From Tubulanus polymorphus (lineage: Eukaryota; Nemertea; Palaeonemertea; Tubulaniformes; Tubulanidae): a stretch of DNA of 64,000 nucleotides. A program made the position numbers and the translations under genes. The notes under the pieces were generated by a model that did not search any database, had not been told where the DNA came from, and saw only the letters and a program-made list of their open reading frames with translations. The stretch is taken from assembly GCF_964204645.1 (NCBI RefSeq), contig NC_134026.1, positions 15,394,650-15,458,649 on the forward strand, in the 5' to 3' direction. This document shows, one piece after another, positions 10,601 through 24,100 of this stretch (the first letter of the stretch is position 1; each line of letters opens with the position of its first letter).

Positions 10601-13600
10601 TTCGCTGGATGCTGAAGTCAGTGTTTACATTATGAAGTGTCGAAACCAATTTCCAAGTTCAAAGATTATATTTAGACGGTGTTTCAAGCAAAACAACAGC
10701 ACTCGACTCATGAGATAATTCCAGATTATATATGCTCACACTCTGAAGAGTTTATAGATGTACAAAATCAATCAGATTGAATTTGCCCCATGACATGATT
10801 ATTCCCAAAATGAAACTAAAAATTCAAGAAAGGATTTTGTAAAATTATAAAAATTAGAATTTTATATCCTTTAATGAATGGCCAGTTGATGGTATATTAT
10901 TCACTCTTGAATGCAGTAGTCGCTTGACCTCAATTACTCGCAAGGCTGAGTGATAGAAACCACAGGGATCCCGACATGTTAGTGTAACAACTCTTTGATG
11001 CGCCGCGGTCATAACTACTGGGATAGACTTTAGTAGAGGGTACAGAAGCCACGTGTCACGTCGGTCAGATTTCCGAAGTTTAGAAGACTAGTGCGTTTTG
11101 CTGATATTTTGGACACAGTAATGACCGATTCTGGTGATGATTCGTATTGGGATGAAACTGATGACAGTGCTTTATTATGGATGGCCCGAAAATCTGGATC
11201 TCTGACCTTGGGGTCAGACCCTGATTGTAACCCCCAAAGTTGGCAAACTTGGTACCATTTGAAAGCGTATGAAAAGAGCTTTCATGAAATACATGCAATA
11301 TGAGGTTATCCCTTATATCTACTGAGTTATTCAGTTTTCCCCTTGCAACAAGGTCCAAAATCACTCACAGGCCGAAAAATACTTGCCGGTTAAAGGGCTA
11401 ATGTAGTGTGTAGAGCCAGTGGTAAGCCTATAAGGGGCTGGTTTACACTCATGTATACGACTGTGTATTTCGATTACTTTTTTCCAGCTTATTCGTGGAA
11501 TGAACTGGTCAATACGGTCATCAATTCCTTCGCGGATTCTTGCGGCTGGTGGGAATATATTTAAACCACAGTGTGCAAGAGTACGTTTCAAATCAAGCTT
11601 TTTTGTCATTGGCAGTCAAAGCCGCAACTTACACGCAACTGTCTCAGATGCTGTAAGCACTTGACGTTTTGTATAATTGTTTTTGGTTTACTTTTGTCTG
11701 CAGTATGAGGTTGGCATTGAGCCAATTCATGTAAAATCGTGGTACGTTTTTTATGTGAGCATTTTTTTCATTGGTTCTCGGGATAAACGACGTATAATCG
11801 ATGCGATTGAAGCCATGACGAACCTCCGTCGATGACATGGTCAACTTAAATTCAACGAAAAACTGTTTTTGGCGGGAAAATTCTTAGCTCTTGCGTATAA
11901 AATGACCTCGATCGGGGGGGAGGGCGTCGGCTCTACGAGCGAATGTGATTGGCTGTTTTTGGGATATACAGGGAATTCGGGCGCTACTAAAATAATTATG
12001 GGGAATTATGGCGAACGTTTTATTGGACTGGTGCCGTATATGTGCAAATTTTAAATGCTCATTGCTGGTGAGAATATAATTATTTCACATATCGCCATAG
12101 GTATTGTTTCATTTTAATACCCGGTGATTGATGTTGAAGTGAAGCGAACGTTCACTACACAAGGCCTCCACTTGCGCAAGAGTGCTAAACATTAGACTGT
12201 TGCGCACACAAACACACGCTCATACAGACTACTTACTATATGGTGATGCTGTAACGCTGCTTGGCGCGTGCACGTTTGGTATGATAACAGGCTGAATAAT
12301 CGTCGTAGCAGAAGATGAACGCTGTGTTTTCTGTTTGATAGAATTTGTAATAAATTGTAATTTCTTGTGACCTGAAAATACTAAGCAGCAAACTAAAGGT
12401 ATAGGTCAAGGTCTGAATATTGTAGTGGTAAATTCCAGGATTTAAAACGATCTGATACTACGCCCGGTGTTTTAGCTTCCGCCGCCATACATTGGAAGTG
12501 GTTTCGTTCCCAAGACTCAATATTCAGCCACCGTCTGATATGTGACATCATATGAATTTTATTTGAATTTTTCATATCGTGAAAAATATTTTTTTTGAAG
12601 ATATAAAATAGTTGCCCTGTCGCGCCTGCCTGTACCTACGAAATTTTGGATGTAGACCATAAACAAATGTTTATCTTTGGTCTTATTTGACTAAAAAATA
12701 ATACTCTAAGAAAGATAAAACACAATATAAACTTCTAGAACTTTGAAGTCACAAATTAATAAGATTTTTCAAGCAATGCCCTTACTCCAAACAACCTCTA
12801 GCTTTCAAGGTAAACCACACTTTGCCCATGGGCAATTTATTTAGGCCAGCCGTAGGCTGAGCCTATTACTATACAAATGAAGCGAATTTAAATGACATGG
12901 TTTCCAGAGCAAAGGCAACTGAGCATATATTCATACAAATCATTCATTAAAGCATTATCCATTCTCCAAACTCTACGTAGCTGAATTTTGAAAGAGGGCC
13001 TCGTTAAAATTTATATGAGCTTTTTCGCGAATATCTGATCGCAAAAATATTGGTTTTGAAAAGCCTATCATAAAGCAAAGACTCCTCTATGATTGGCTTA
13101 GCCGCAGAAATCAGCAGGTGTTCACGTGAACCCGCGGTATCATCTACCGTTTTACTTCCGGTTTTTATTTTAAGATCTAAAAATTGTATTGCAAGATTTC
13201 TGTGAAAGCTTTAGTTGATTTGGTTTTTGGGAGGAATATTTTTATTAGCACTACAGAAAATATCATTGACCATTGTCCGGGAAAAATAGCTTTTTCTTGA
13301 AATTATTTTCTGATTTAGTCAGACATGGGGTTGGCAGGTCTGCACTCAGGAATTATACTATGTAGTGTCAATTACTCTCAGAAAATTCAAGGGAAAATCC
13401 AAGTTCATCACGATATCGAATTTCTCATTTGCTGTATATTTTCGTGCTTTACAAGTTATTACAAGTGTTATTTTGTAGAAAATAGTCATATGATGTAAGA
13501 TTTGATAAGGTGGGCCACCAAAATCGTTTGGCCCCCAGAAATTCATTAAAACTTACTTGGATTTGAAGTGAGTGCTCAGAGCACATTCATATTTGTATTT

Positions 13601-16600
13601 ATATGTGTTCAGAGTATATTGATATTTATTTATATTCGTATTACGAGAAAAACCGAAAAACTTCGAAAATTCTTCGCTTTCTACAAGTTACTTGTGTTGA
13701 CCTATATTTGAGTTTTCGACATGAATACAAGAAATTCTCGGAATTTCGGCACCTCTGACGTAGTTTTGGGAGTCACAAAATGGCGAACAATTCATTTCAT
13801 ATTTGTGTCGAGCTTAGTTCGCTGTTAGTTTGTTGTGAACTTAGTAGGTGTGGCAATTTAAATAGTCCTAGCCCGGCTTTGTCTTGTCATTGTCTTATTT
13901 TGACCGACTCGTACAAAATACATTCTTTCTTTGAAAGAGTAATATATGATGGCGCCAGTCTTAGAGCCGGCGTTTTTGGAGAGAGGCAGTCGACAAATAT
14001 TTGGCATCGTTTTTGTTGAAATGAGAGTTAATTGGTTCCACACAGTTGTGTGCGCTTTTTCATTTGCTATTGCCATAGGCTAATTAGTGTGTTTGCCGAT
14101 GGTTTTGCGGTATATTGGCATTCTTCGCGTAACAGCGCATAGACGTTAAAATCCGCGCACTACGTAAATCAGCTGTTATGTAATCCATATATCTATCTAA
14201 CGAACGTACATACACACCGCAGTGCATGGCAAAGTGTATGTATACTCTGTTTTCACGTATAACCGCGCGTTGCACGACTGCGCTCTCCTAGCGCGTATTA
14301 TCAATACTGTCATACGCTGTCTGTTCCTAATTGAGAAGTTTTTAATTGAAGTTAGCTTTATTAGGAAAGCTTTATTTTCGTGGATAATCATTTGAACTAT
14401 TTCTGTGGCAACTATAAAAACAGTTCAGTGCCAATAAAGTTTTGACATTATCTGTTTTTAAACTAAATTTTGATCTATTTTCAGAAAATATTCAGTTCGG
14501 AATGTTTGAGCTTGAAATTTTTCAGAGACCTCAAAATTGTAGGAGACTCCCGTATGATAAAATATTCAACGTTTATTTGTTCTAAAAATATATTATATGG
14601 CAATTTTAGAAAGTCAATAAATCATTGTTTGTCACTTTCTGATGAGTATATGTGCTGTCTCATCATCTAGTCCTCTCTGCATTCAAGGCTGGAATGATTG
14701 GATAGAGCATTGAACAAAATCTAAACCTATAGGAAAATATTGCCACATTCATCAGGAAGAAAATGAGCTGGTAGGCCTAAAATGAGAATTTTGGAACTGT
14801 TTAATTGGCTTCATGGATTTTTATGCTAAATACAAAGAATTGCTAAAACACAGCCAATATCAAATTTTGTGTCATGCTTCCCAGAGCCCTTATAGTTTTC
14901 TGGACATATCTAAACCAAAACTAGCAGCCACGACGCAAGTGGAAATCAAAATGAATACATGTATAATTGTACGTTCTTCTAGATAGTAGAAAGGTAAACC
15001 ACTTTGCCTGTGGCAAATTATTTTCTGATTTAGTCAGACAGGGGGTTGGCAAATATTCTGTTGATATTCTGCAAGAAGATGCCCTTAGACCCAAAATTAA
15101 TGACAATAACAAAACATGTATACCCCTTATTCTCACATACAATGAATATAATGTGAAGGTAGCTAGAGTCATCCGTGATAATATAAACATACTTCCAAAT
15201 GATCAACAGATAGGTCATCTATTTGATAACCACAATACAACCACTTTCAAAAACGATCAGAATATAAGAAACAAATTAGTTCGCGCTTAATTGAACCGAG
15301 CAGACAATGAAATGCTTGGTACTTTTACATGTCATAGAACTAGATGTTTTACATGCCCATATGTTTGCAATTTGAGTCACATTCATGGTAATAATTTTGA
15401 TTTTCAAATTCGTCGTTCATTCGCATGCACTAGTGACAATATCATTTACTGTATTCTTTGCCTTCAGTATAACATGAAATACATCGGCGCAACATCCTGT
15501 CGACTTAGTGATCGATTCAGAGAACATTTACGCGCTATTCGACAAATCATCCCCACTAACCCTATTTGTAAACATTTCAACTCGAACGGTCATGATATTA
15601 ATGATGTAACAGTAATGGCTTTAGTAACAATTAATAACACACAAACGAAGAATTAAAGAATCCCAGCTCAGCTACCATGCCTTAGTGATGAAAATATAAC
15701 CGTTTCATATTGATGCTGTCATGATATATCCTTTAATTTCTTTTTAGGAAATCAATGAATTGAAAAACATAGAGGAACCTACTCCTGGAGATGTAGTCAC
15801 GTTGGTATGAAATTTTTTCAATGCTCTAGTTTAGTTAAACTACTTTGAAAAAAATCCTCCACCAAGTCCTACCTCATATGTGTGTATACAAAATCTCTAA
15901 TTTTGTAATTATTGTATAATGTTATGTATGATAATGTTGCCTATCACCGGTAACCTTTTACCAAATCTTCAAGATGTATTAGTGCTGTCGATAAGGCCCA
16001 GTAAGCAGTAATTTTCACGCCCCAAATGTGTCTGCTTAACAATCCAAAAAAGATTTGGAGCGCACTAGGTACCGAAGATTACCAATAACATACTGTGACC
16101 TGACTGAACCAACTACAAAAGTGAGAACGTTTTTGCTGTGATTCATTGAAATAGATTGACAAAAAACAGCTGACTGACCAACTGTTGATGTATGTGCTAT
16201 ATATGTACATAGGATGTACTTAAATCAGTGTGAAAACGTGTCGTGATGCGTGGCCAATTGAAAGTTTTCCAGGAAACTGGCTACGTACCAACAAGCTACT
16301 TATCATTCTTGTGACTACGTTAAAGCTGGTAATGCGAATATAATCGATGTATTGTTTCATTTTGAAACCATAGATGATGCTCTAGATGAAGTGAAAGCTG
16401 TGAAATTCCCTTTCTCATTGAGTTTCCCATAAAATTCCAATTGAAGCTATAAGTAATACTCTGGTAAAATAGGCCCCAGAACTGCTCTAAATGCTCCTGA
16501 TCTCAAAAAAGATCTTCCCCCTTGCACTCTCCAATTCGGCACCTTTGGTGGGTCATTGTGAGGCTAGCGCTAGTGCTTGGTAAGAGATCTTTCATCACTT

Positions 16601-19600
16601 ACCACCCCAAATCGAGGTATTACCACCTCCCCATTTTCTCATGAAAAGGACAGTGTACTATTCAGGGTCAGGTTATTTCAGTATAAGAAAATCGTGATAA
16701 TTGGTTTTTGTCAAAATAAGTCAATGATTTCAGTAACGATTTGTTGTTGAATTGAAAAACTACACCAGTACCTGCGGCGGCCTGCGCTGCAGTCAATGGA
16801 TGATGACAATGATGATATTGAAAGCTATGTGTATTTTGTAAACGCAGTTAATTGCCAAATTCAAATCAAATCGGATAAGTGACCTTGATGTGCTGAGCCA
16901 TGTGCTTGAATTGTAAATTCAATCAAATTTCAATCTACGAAAGTTTGAACCCAATTTAATTTTAATTTGTTGAACAAAACATCAAATTCAGTATTATTCA
17001 TCATTCAAATCGATAAGACAAAGGGAGAAGATTGATCTTTGGTATTGGATTCTGTGGTCCAGGGATGAAAATCTTCCACGGAAACGCGGATTTCCGTGGT
17101 TAGAGGTCCATTTCTATCATCCTTGAGATTGGTGTAGATCATTGAGAAAATGATTGGGGTGGGGGGTTAAGGTCATGGGGAAAAGTTGAGCTTCAATTCA
17201 TTCAACAAAGCATAGCCTACGTGCTCAATAAAAGTAGTCATTGTTTTAATACAGGCACAGTGCCCTCTGTTGAGTGATAGGAAGATTATAGATAGGGGCT
17301 CTTTAAGTATGAACATGTTCTAGTGTTTTGTATATAATCGGACCCATCCTTTTCATTTACTCAAGGCAATAACAACTAACAGCCAACCGCTTGGCTTCGG
17401 CGCTCACGGCCCCTGGCTTGGCCAACACTACTAAGCCTTATACTTTCTAATATTTCCGCGTTTTCCAAACGCCTCTGTTTTCATCCCCTGTAGACACCTA
17501 GTGGCATGGTGTCCACAGTTTTTTGCAGAAATTGTGATGTTGTATTATTTGATCTCACTCAGAAAATGTTTTGTTGTCTGTTATGTTTAAGGAGGAAGAG
17601 GTTCAAAAGTACAACCAACAGATAGATGATTTGGAGCAACAAATTCATGCGAAGAAGCAAATAATGAATCAGGCTAAAGAAGACTTTGATCAAGCGTCTG
17701 AAACAGCTACCAAAATTGATGCTGAAATTAAATCAATTGCTGATCTTAGCGATCCAGTTCGGGTGAGAATTTCTTGATGGATTTTTATTGGGTTCACTTT
17801 TTCATCAGTCTGTTCGGCTGTCCATAGACGGAATGCAGTTATTTTTGGGAAGTTTTGAAGAGGCTTCAATGGATTGTCCTCATCTTTGGTTTATCCGTGC
17901 ATAGGGGGGCGTTGAATATTGAAATTGTTAGATTGTTGAGCATTTGGAACCACTTCCCAAGTGGGCATGGTGTCCCTGGACCCCTAGTTTCCATAACCAG
18001 CACTTATTAATCTTTTTTGAGTCTTGATCTTTCACATATGCTTGTATCCCCTATGGTGAACCAGCTTGAGAAAAATTAGGTCGATTGGATTGTTTGTCCC
18101 CAGAAAGATAATTTGGACCTGAATTATGTGATTTGTAGCTTCCATCCAAATGGGTTGCCATTTTTCATGGAAATTTGTGATGGTTATACTCTGGGAAGGG
18201 ATCTTAAACATATCGGTTCTAGATCTTTTGATCAGTTTAGCTTGATGCAATTGGCAGCCATATTAGTGTCATCTGTCCTCATTTGTAGATAGAAGAGGTT
18301 TTTTGAGAAAAATGTCGACTGGTTTTAACTTACCGTAAAAACCGGCGTATAAGTCTACGCGGCGTATAAGTCGAGGTCGATTTTTAGACCTACATTTTAT
18401 GATTTTAACATATATCCGGCTTATAAGTCGAGTCCCTTCTCTTAGAAGAATAATTACCAGTATCATTGTATTGAATAGTTTGTTTTGATAACGATGTGTG
18501 CCTTCACGCACGCCGCCGCGCGTCAGCCTGATTGCTGCAGTGCGTTAATCAATAGACTGTTACACACACTCAGGTATAATACACTACCATACAGTGATAC
18601 AGTAGTATGAGTCACACGCTATATATAGCCTAATGTATTAAGCGCTGCTATGAGCGCGCATATATGAATACATCGTTTTAAATGAAGCTGTGTCAAAATG
18701 AAAGAAGTTTTTTTCATTAAATAACTTTATTTATCATGAATAATTATTCAAACTGTTATAGCAGTAAGAAGATGAACACTGTCTTTTTTGTCTGGTAGAA
18801 TCAATATTTCTTGTGACCTGAAAATACGTCGTAGAAAACTGTACTCGGCGTATAAGTCGAGGTCAATAATTTAGTGGTAAAATCAAGGGTTAAAAACTCG
18901 ACTTATACGCCGGTTTTTACGGTATTTATAGTCTAGCTATTTGATATATGTTATCATTGTCATAGGATTCATCTCCTTACGTGGGATTGGGGTTACCCAG
19001 TCTTTAGCCCACTTGGGACTTGAGCCTTAGAACTTGTGGAATTCGGATAAGGTCGGATCAATGTGCATTCATCCTTTACAGTGTCAGACAGTCGCTACTC
19101 TTTACCGTAAAAACCAGCATAAGTTATTTCAGCCCTCATTTTACCACTCATTGACCTCGACTTTACCGAGTAGGATCTTCAATCAAAGTTGCAAGAAATA
19201 TTTGCTCCAGTAATAAAGGATTTAACAAAAAAATCGGACATGAAATTTGGATATGATAATACTGATAGTAAGCTTAGATGATTTTAGAATTTTCAGTTTG
19301 TTACGATTAATAGAAAAAAAGTTTTCTAACCCCCAAAATTATGCACTAGGGAGCTGCAACTGTCTTGTTCATATATTTTTATGACTGTAGGTGTCCTGTT
19401 ACTGTAACTGCGCCGTGTGTGTGCGCTGTTTCACTGGATAGCTCCACCCAGCTTGTCATTCAAAGATTTGAAAATTTGAAGAATGCACTAAGTAAATTGC
19501 TAATTTATACACAAAGGGGGGCTTAAACCATAATTAAATTTAAACCATAGAAATAAATATGTTGCACGTTCACACATATCCTTGACAAAAAGGAGGGTCC

Positions 19601-21103
19601 AAATCGGTTAACTGACTGAGATAATGGGGAAACACTAGTTTCAACTGCTGGAGCTCTTCACTGCGCCGTGGGTCCAGAGATACTGCCATGTCTGACAGAT
19701 GATTGCCCTTTTATACTGGACGTCGGCCTTAAAGGTTTAGTCTGTGAACAGCTTTAAAACACCCGTGTTGAATCATGGATGTCAAGCATGGCCAATTTAC
19801 TTTTCATGGGTTCTTGGCGATTATGCCGAGAGCAGGCTGTATCCAGTGGCCATGGTAAGTTTACTAACTGACGTTTTACCTTGAGGTTAAAAAACTGAAA
19901 TTAGTTGTACTTTAATCAGGGTGCCGTCTATTGGGAGTCAACGCTGTGTGTAAAATTCATTATCATCATATGGATCATTGGACCTTTATTTCATTGATAA
20001 ATGAACTTGGCTTAATTTGGGTGTTTTAGGATGAACTTGCTCAATGTGAAGATACCGTTGATACAGCAGAGCGTGAGAAAAGACATTATGATACCAAGAA
20101 AAAAGAACAAGAGAAAAAAATTAAAGATATTCGTACACGTCTGGATAAGGGAAGAGAATGTCTCGCTGTAAGTTTTCACAATTAGTATGAATGAAGATGG
20201 CAATTGGTGACCATTTTTTGCCACAATCGCTGCTTTTTGCAAAATTCTGATGTTTTGAGGGGAAATCTTAATGACCCTTTTGTGATTTTTCTTGATCTTT
20301 CCCATGTATATGTATCCTTCATGCGCCCATCATCAAGAAAAATTGGTTCGACTGAAAACGAGGTGGCTGCCTTGTAACCATTTTAGCCACTGAGGTACAA
20401 GAGGGATCTAACTGGCGTGTCAGCATTGTGTCATGTAGGTTTACCGCAAACCAAAGCACACCCTTTTTAGCGACAGCTTCGCTTGTCTATTGCCATGGCT
20501 TTGCTGCTAAATAAAATGCCTTAGGTGAAATTTCATTAAACTGTTGCTGAAACAAATTTACATTCAAACATGCATTTTCATCTTAAACTAGCAAGCATCC
20601 TTTTACTCTTCGATAACCTCGAATAATGAGCTAAGTTTATGCCATTCTTTAAATAGCAAAAATAGCAGTCTTTTCACTGGAAGTGGTTTTTATCATGTAA
20701 CATGTGCATACATGTCTTTTATGTACATGTAAATGTGATACATGACGACCACCTGTGATCAACAGGTATCTAGGAGGTGTCTAAAGGGAAGCCACCACCA
20801 GTGCGCGCTCAGGCTGGAATACTTTTTAATGCTCGCTGATTGGCTAAATAGACAAGTATGTTGAAATCTAAAAGAAATTATGTTATTATTTAACAATCCA
20901 GGCCTTTGTAATGAACAGTGAAATTAGACAAGGGAGGATGACGAAAGATTCGAAAAGTGGGGTTTAATACATGAGGAACCCCACCGTTTGTCAGCGTATC
21001 ATTAACAAATCTATTGCGAGTAAATAGGGCAAGTGGCAGCCAGTCAATGTAATCTATCATAAAAGTATATCAAGTTATACTGCACAAGCTCTTCTTGGGA
21101 ATG

Positions 21104-21169
<66 letters not shown>

Positions 21170-24100
21170 ATTCCCAAGAAGAGCTTGTGTGACAAAACAG
21201 TAGGTGCGTTATGAATCACGCTTTTATGTGATGTTTTACACATCAAAGTACACCTCCGGATCTAACCCGTGGAATGTAGTCAGGAGCCATTCGGGGAGGT
21301 TTTAGCTACAGTGCTAGCTTTTTAGCTTTAGTTTGAAAGGCTTATTTTCTTTGTTGTGCCCAGATGAACGATTATGTTGCCTTTCATGCCTATCAATCTT
21401 AAAGCGATCTGCTTTTAATTAATTTTTTGTATTGACTTTTTAGAAAGATATAATGATGGCTGAAGAAATTTGTCCTAGAATTAATACACGCCGTACTGCT
21501 CAGAACTTAGAAAGTGAAATCAACCAAATACAAAAGAGGATTCTGTCAGAGGAGAAGAAGTAGGTGTATTTATTGAGCTTTAATTTGGTGTGAGGATCAA
21601 GGTACAAAGTTGCCACTTCTCCGGATTTCTCCGGAATTCCGGATTTAAAAAAAATCCAATTTCATTTCCGGATTTTCGGGAGAAGTCAAATAACCACAAA
21701 AGAAAACATCGCGAAAATAATAAAATCAATTCGGGATTCGACCCTAAACATCAAAACGTGACGGCTCCGTAGAGTGTTCGAAAAAGCCGTATTGTGCTGC
21801 CACGTGGTGGCAACAACCCCGCAGTACACGATTAAACCATGATGACGCGACGATCGAAATCGACTGACACTTCATTTGTTTTTGGCTCTGGTTTATATAT
21901 GAGGTGTATTTGACGGAAGCAATCGCTATTTGAAAAACTGATCTAAAGGCGGTAGTGAAAGTGAGGCCTATAACGCGTATTGCGCCAGAACGCATCTCCT
22001 GGCGTTCTAATTTCAAAAATTTTTCTGGGGGAGGGCCCTCAGACCCCCCCCCCCCCCCCCGACTTATTTTCCGGATTTTTAGCTTCACATAAGTGGCAAC
22101 TCTGAAGGTAGGTAAGCTGTCCATGCCTATTGTATACGGAGGTGAACAGCTTTCAAAAATGGCTGCCAGGTCAGCCATCTTGAATTTCTAGTACAAAACG
22201 GCCTGCAATTATTGATGCAATTTCATGATACTAGGTGTAAGAATTTTGGTAGGTGAGATGTCTACCCATTATTGAAAATTGAGTTCAAGTATGGCAGCCA
22301 GGGTTGCTATCCATCTTGGATTTCTTTTCTCCACGATACCTACACCAATTCTTTATGCATTTTTTCATGTAGTGTGATCTTTGGGGCAGCTAAAATGGGC
22401 TTGTCTTTTCATGTAAGGATATATTAACAGACAATGAACATTATCTCCACATAGCCTATACTAACTATTTTAAAACTTGTTACATCCTTACACTGTCAAT
22501 CTTTCTGTAAAACTTGCAATACTGGACGTATCGGCCCCACTCCGCGCGGTATTTACGCGAAGCAGCAGAACACAAACATGGCCACTCTCTCAATTTTCAA
22601 TGATAGAAATTGTGTGTGCATTTCAATTATTTCGGCTGTTAGGGTTTTAAGGCACAATATAAGTTGATGATGTGATATGGCGATGTTAATTAATGATAAT
22701 TCCGCAGTGAAGCTAGTCACGAACGGTGCCGATTGAGTGTACAGCTGCCAAAAACACAGATGTGCGTAGTTGCGTAACTATTTGCAGTGATAGTATATTG
22801 CAGACGAAACATGAAGCCTTAACGGCCGTTTAAAAAAAATTATACCAATCGCAATTGTAAAATAAAAATGAGATAGAACCTAAGTTAAAATTCTGGCCAT
22901 TTCTAAAATGTTATTTCTAATTTTTAGTCAGTGCGGAACGTTTAGTTTTCCAACAATATTGAGGGGTGGTAGGTAGTCATGCAATTCAAGTCATCATTTA
23001 TTACACGTTACTTCCGTGTTGTTGAAAATCTCGCAAGTCCTGGACCAAACCCCAATGAACAATGTGATCTGTGTGCTGGCCACAAATGCGCACAGATCAC
23101 ACTACACTACCCATTACACTCTCCAGTACCCACAGCTTTCATATATCCATCCAAATATTTAGTGTCTTTCTTCCTGGATTATTCTTCAATTGCGTCATGA
23201 AGGTTTAAGGCCCATGGGCCTCTTGTTATAGCAGTGAAACTCATGACTGAAGCCTGTATAGGCAAGTTATGTGACCACACAGAAACGCCTTAATAAAGTT
23301 TAAACCATTTCATGATGACACGAAATATCAAATTGTAAATGGTACTGTCCAGCCATGTTACGATTTCACCGATTACGATTTTATTCAATTTCACCACAGT
23401 TATTTATTTGAGGAAAAGACTTTTAAGATCTATTCCATACAAACGTGGTTAGAAAAATATCGGATCCTCATTACGTGGTTACAAAATATGCCTAAAGACC
23501 AATACGATATGAAAATACTTAGTTATTCAGCCGTTCAACGCCACTGGTGACCATATACAAAATCAATGACATTGAAACTCACCATTATCATATAACATGT
23601 CACATGCTACTATTTTGAAATTCATTGTGGTTACAAAATATGCCTCGGTACCAATACAATATGAAAAAAGCAAGTTATTTAGCCATTCAAGACCCCTGGT
23701 GACAATATATAACAACCTATATAACAACCAATGACCTGGAACCTCTTCAAAATCATAGAACATGTCACAAGCTCTAACTTTGCAATTCATTGTGGTTTAA
23801 AATATCCAATGGTACCAATACAAATAGGTATATTGCATATGATTTAATATTCAACTCCCCCTGGTGGCGAGAACAAAAACCTAGGTAACCTCAATTCCAC
23901 ATGATGAGAAGGAAACAATGGCACGGATACTATACATGCCATGATTCGTCCGTATTTAGGGTTTCTGCTGCTTTCTGCTGCTGCTAACAGCTTATAAACA
24001 TAATTTTCAATTATGATAAATATATCTTAGCGCCTGACCATTTAGAATTTGCGTATAGTAATTTATGATAAATTAATCCCACGTAATTACCGGGTCTAAA

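Noticed and set aside
21744-22178. 144-residue minus-strand open frame
   Set aside because: It runs across transposon M copy 2 and its flank. Composition follows the poly-G run and palindromes, and copy 3 gives a different frame.
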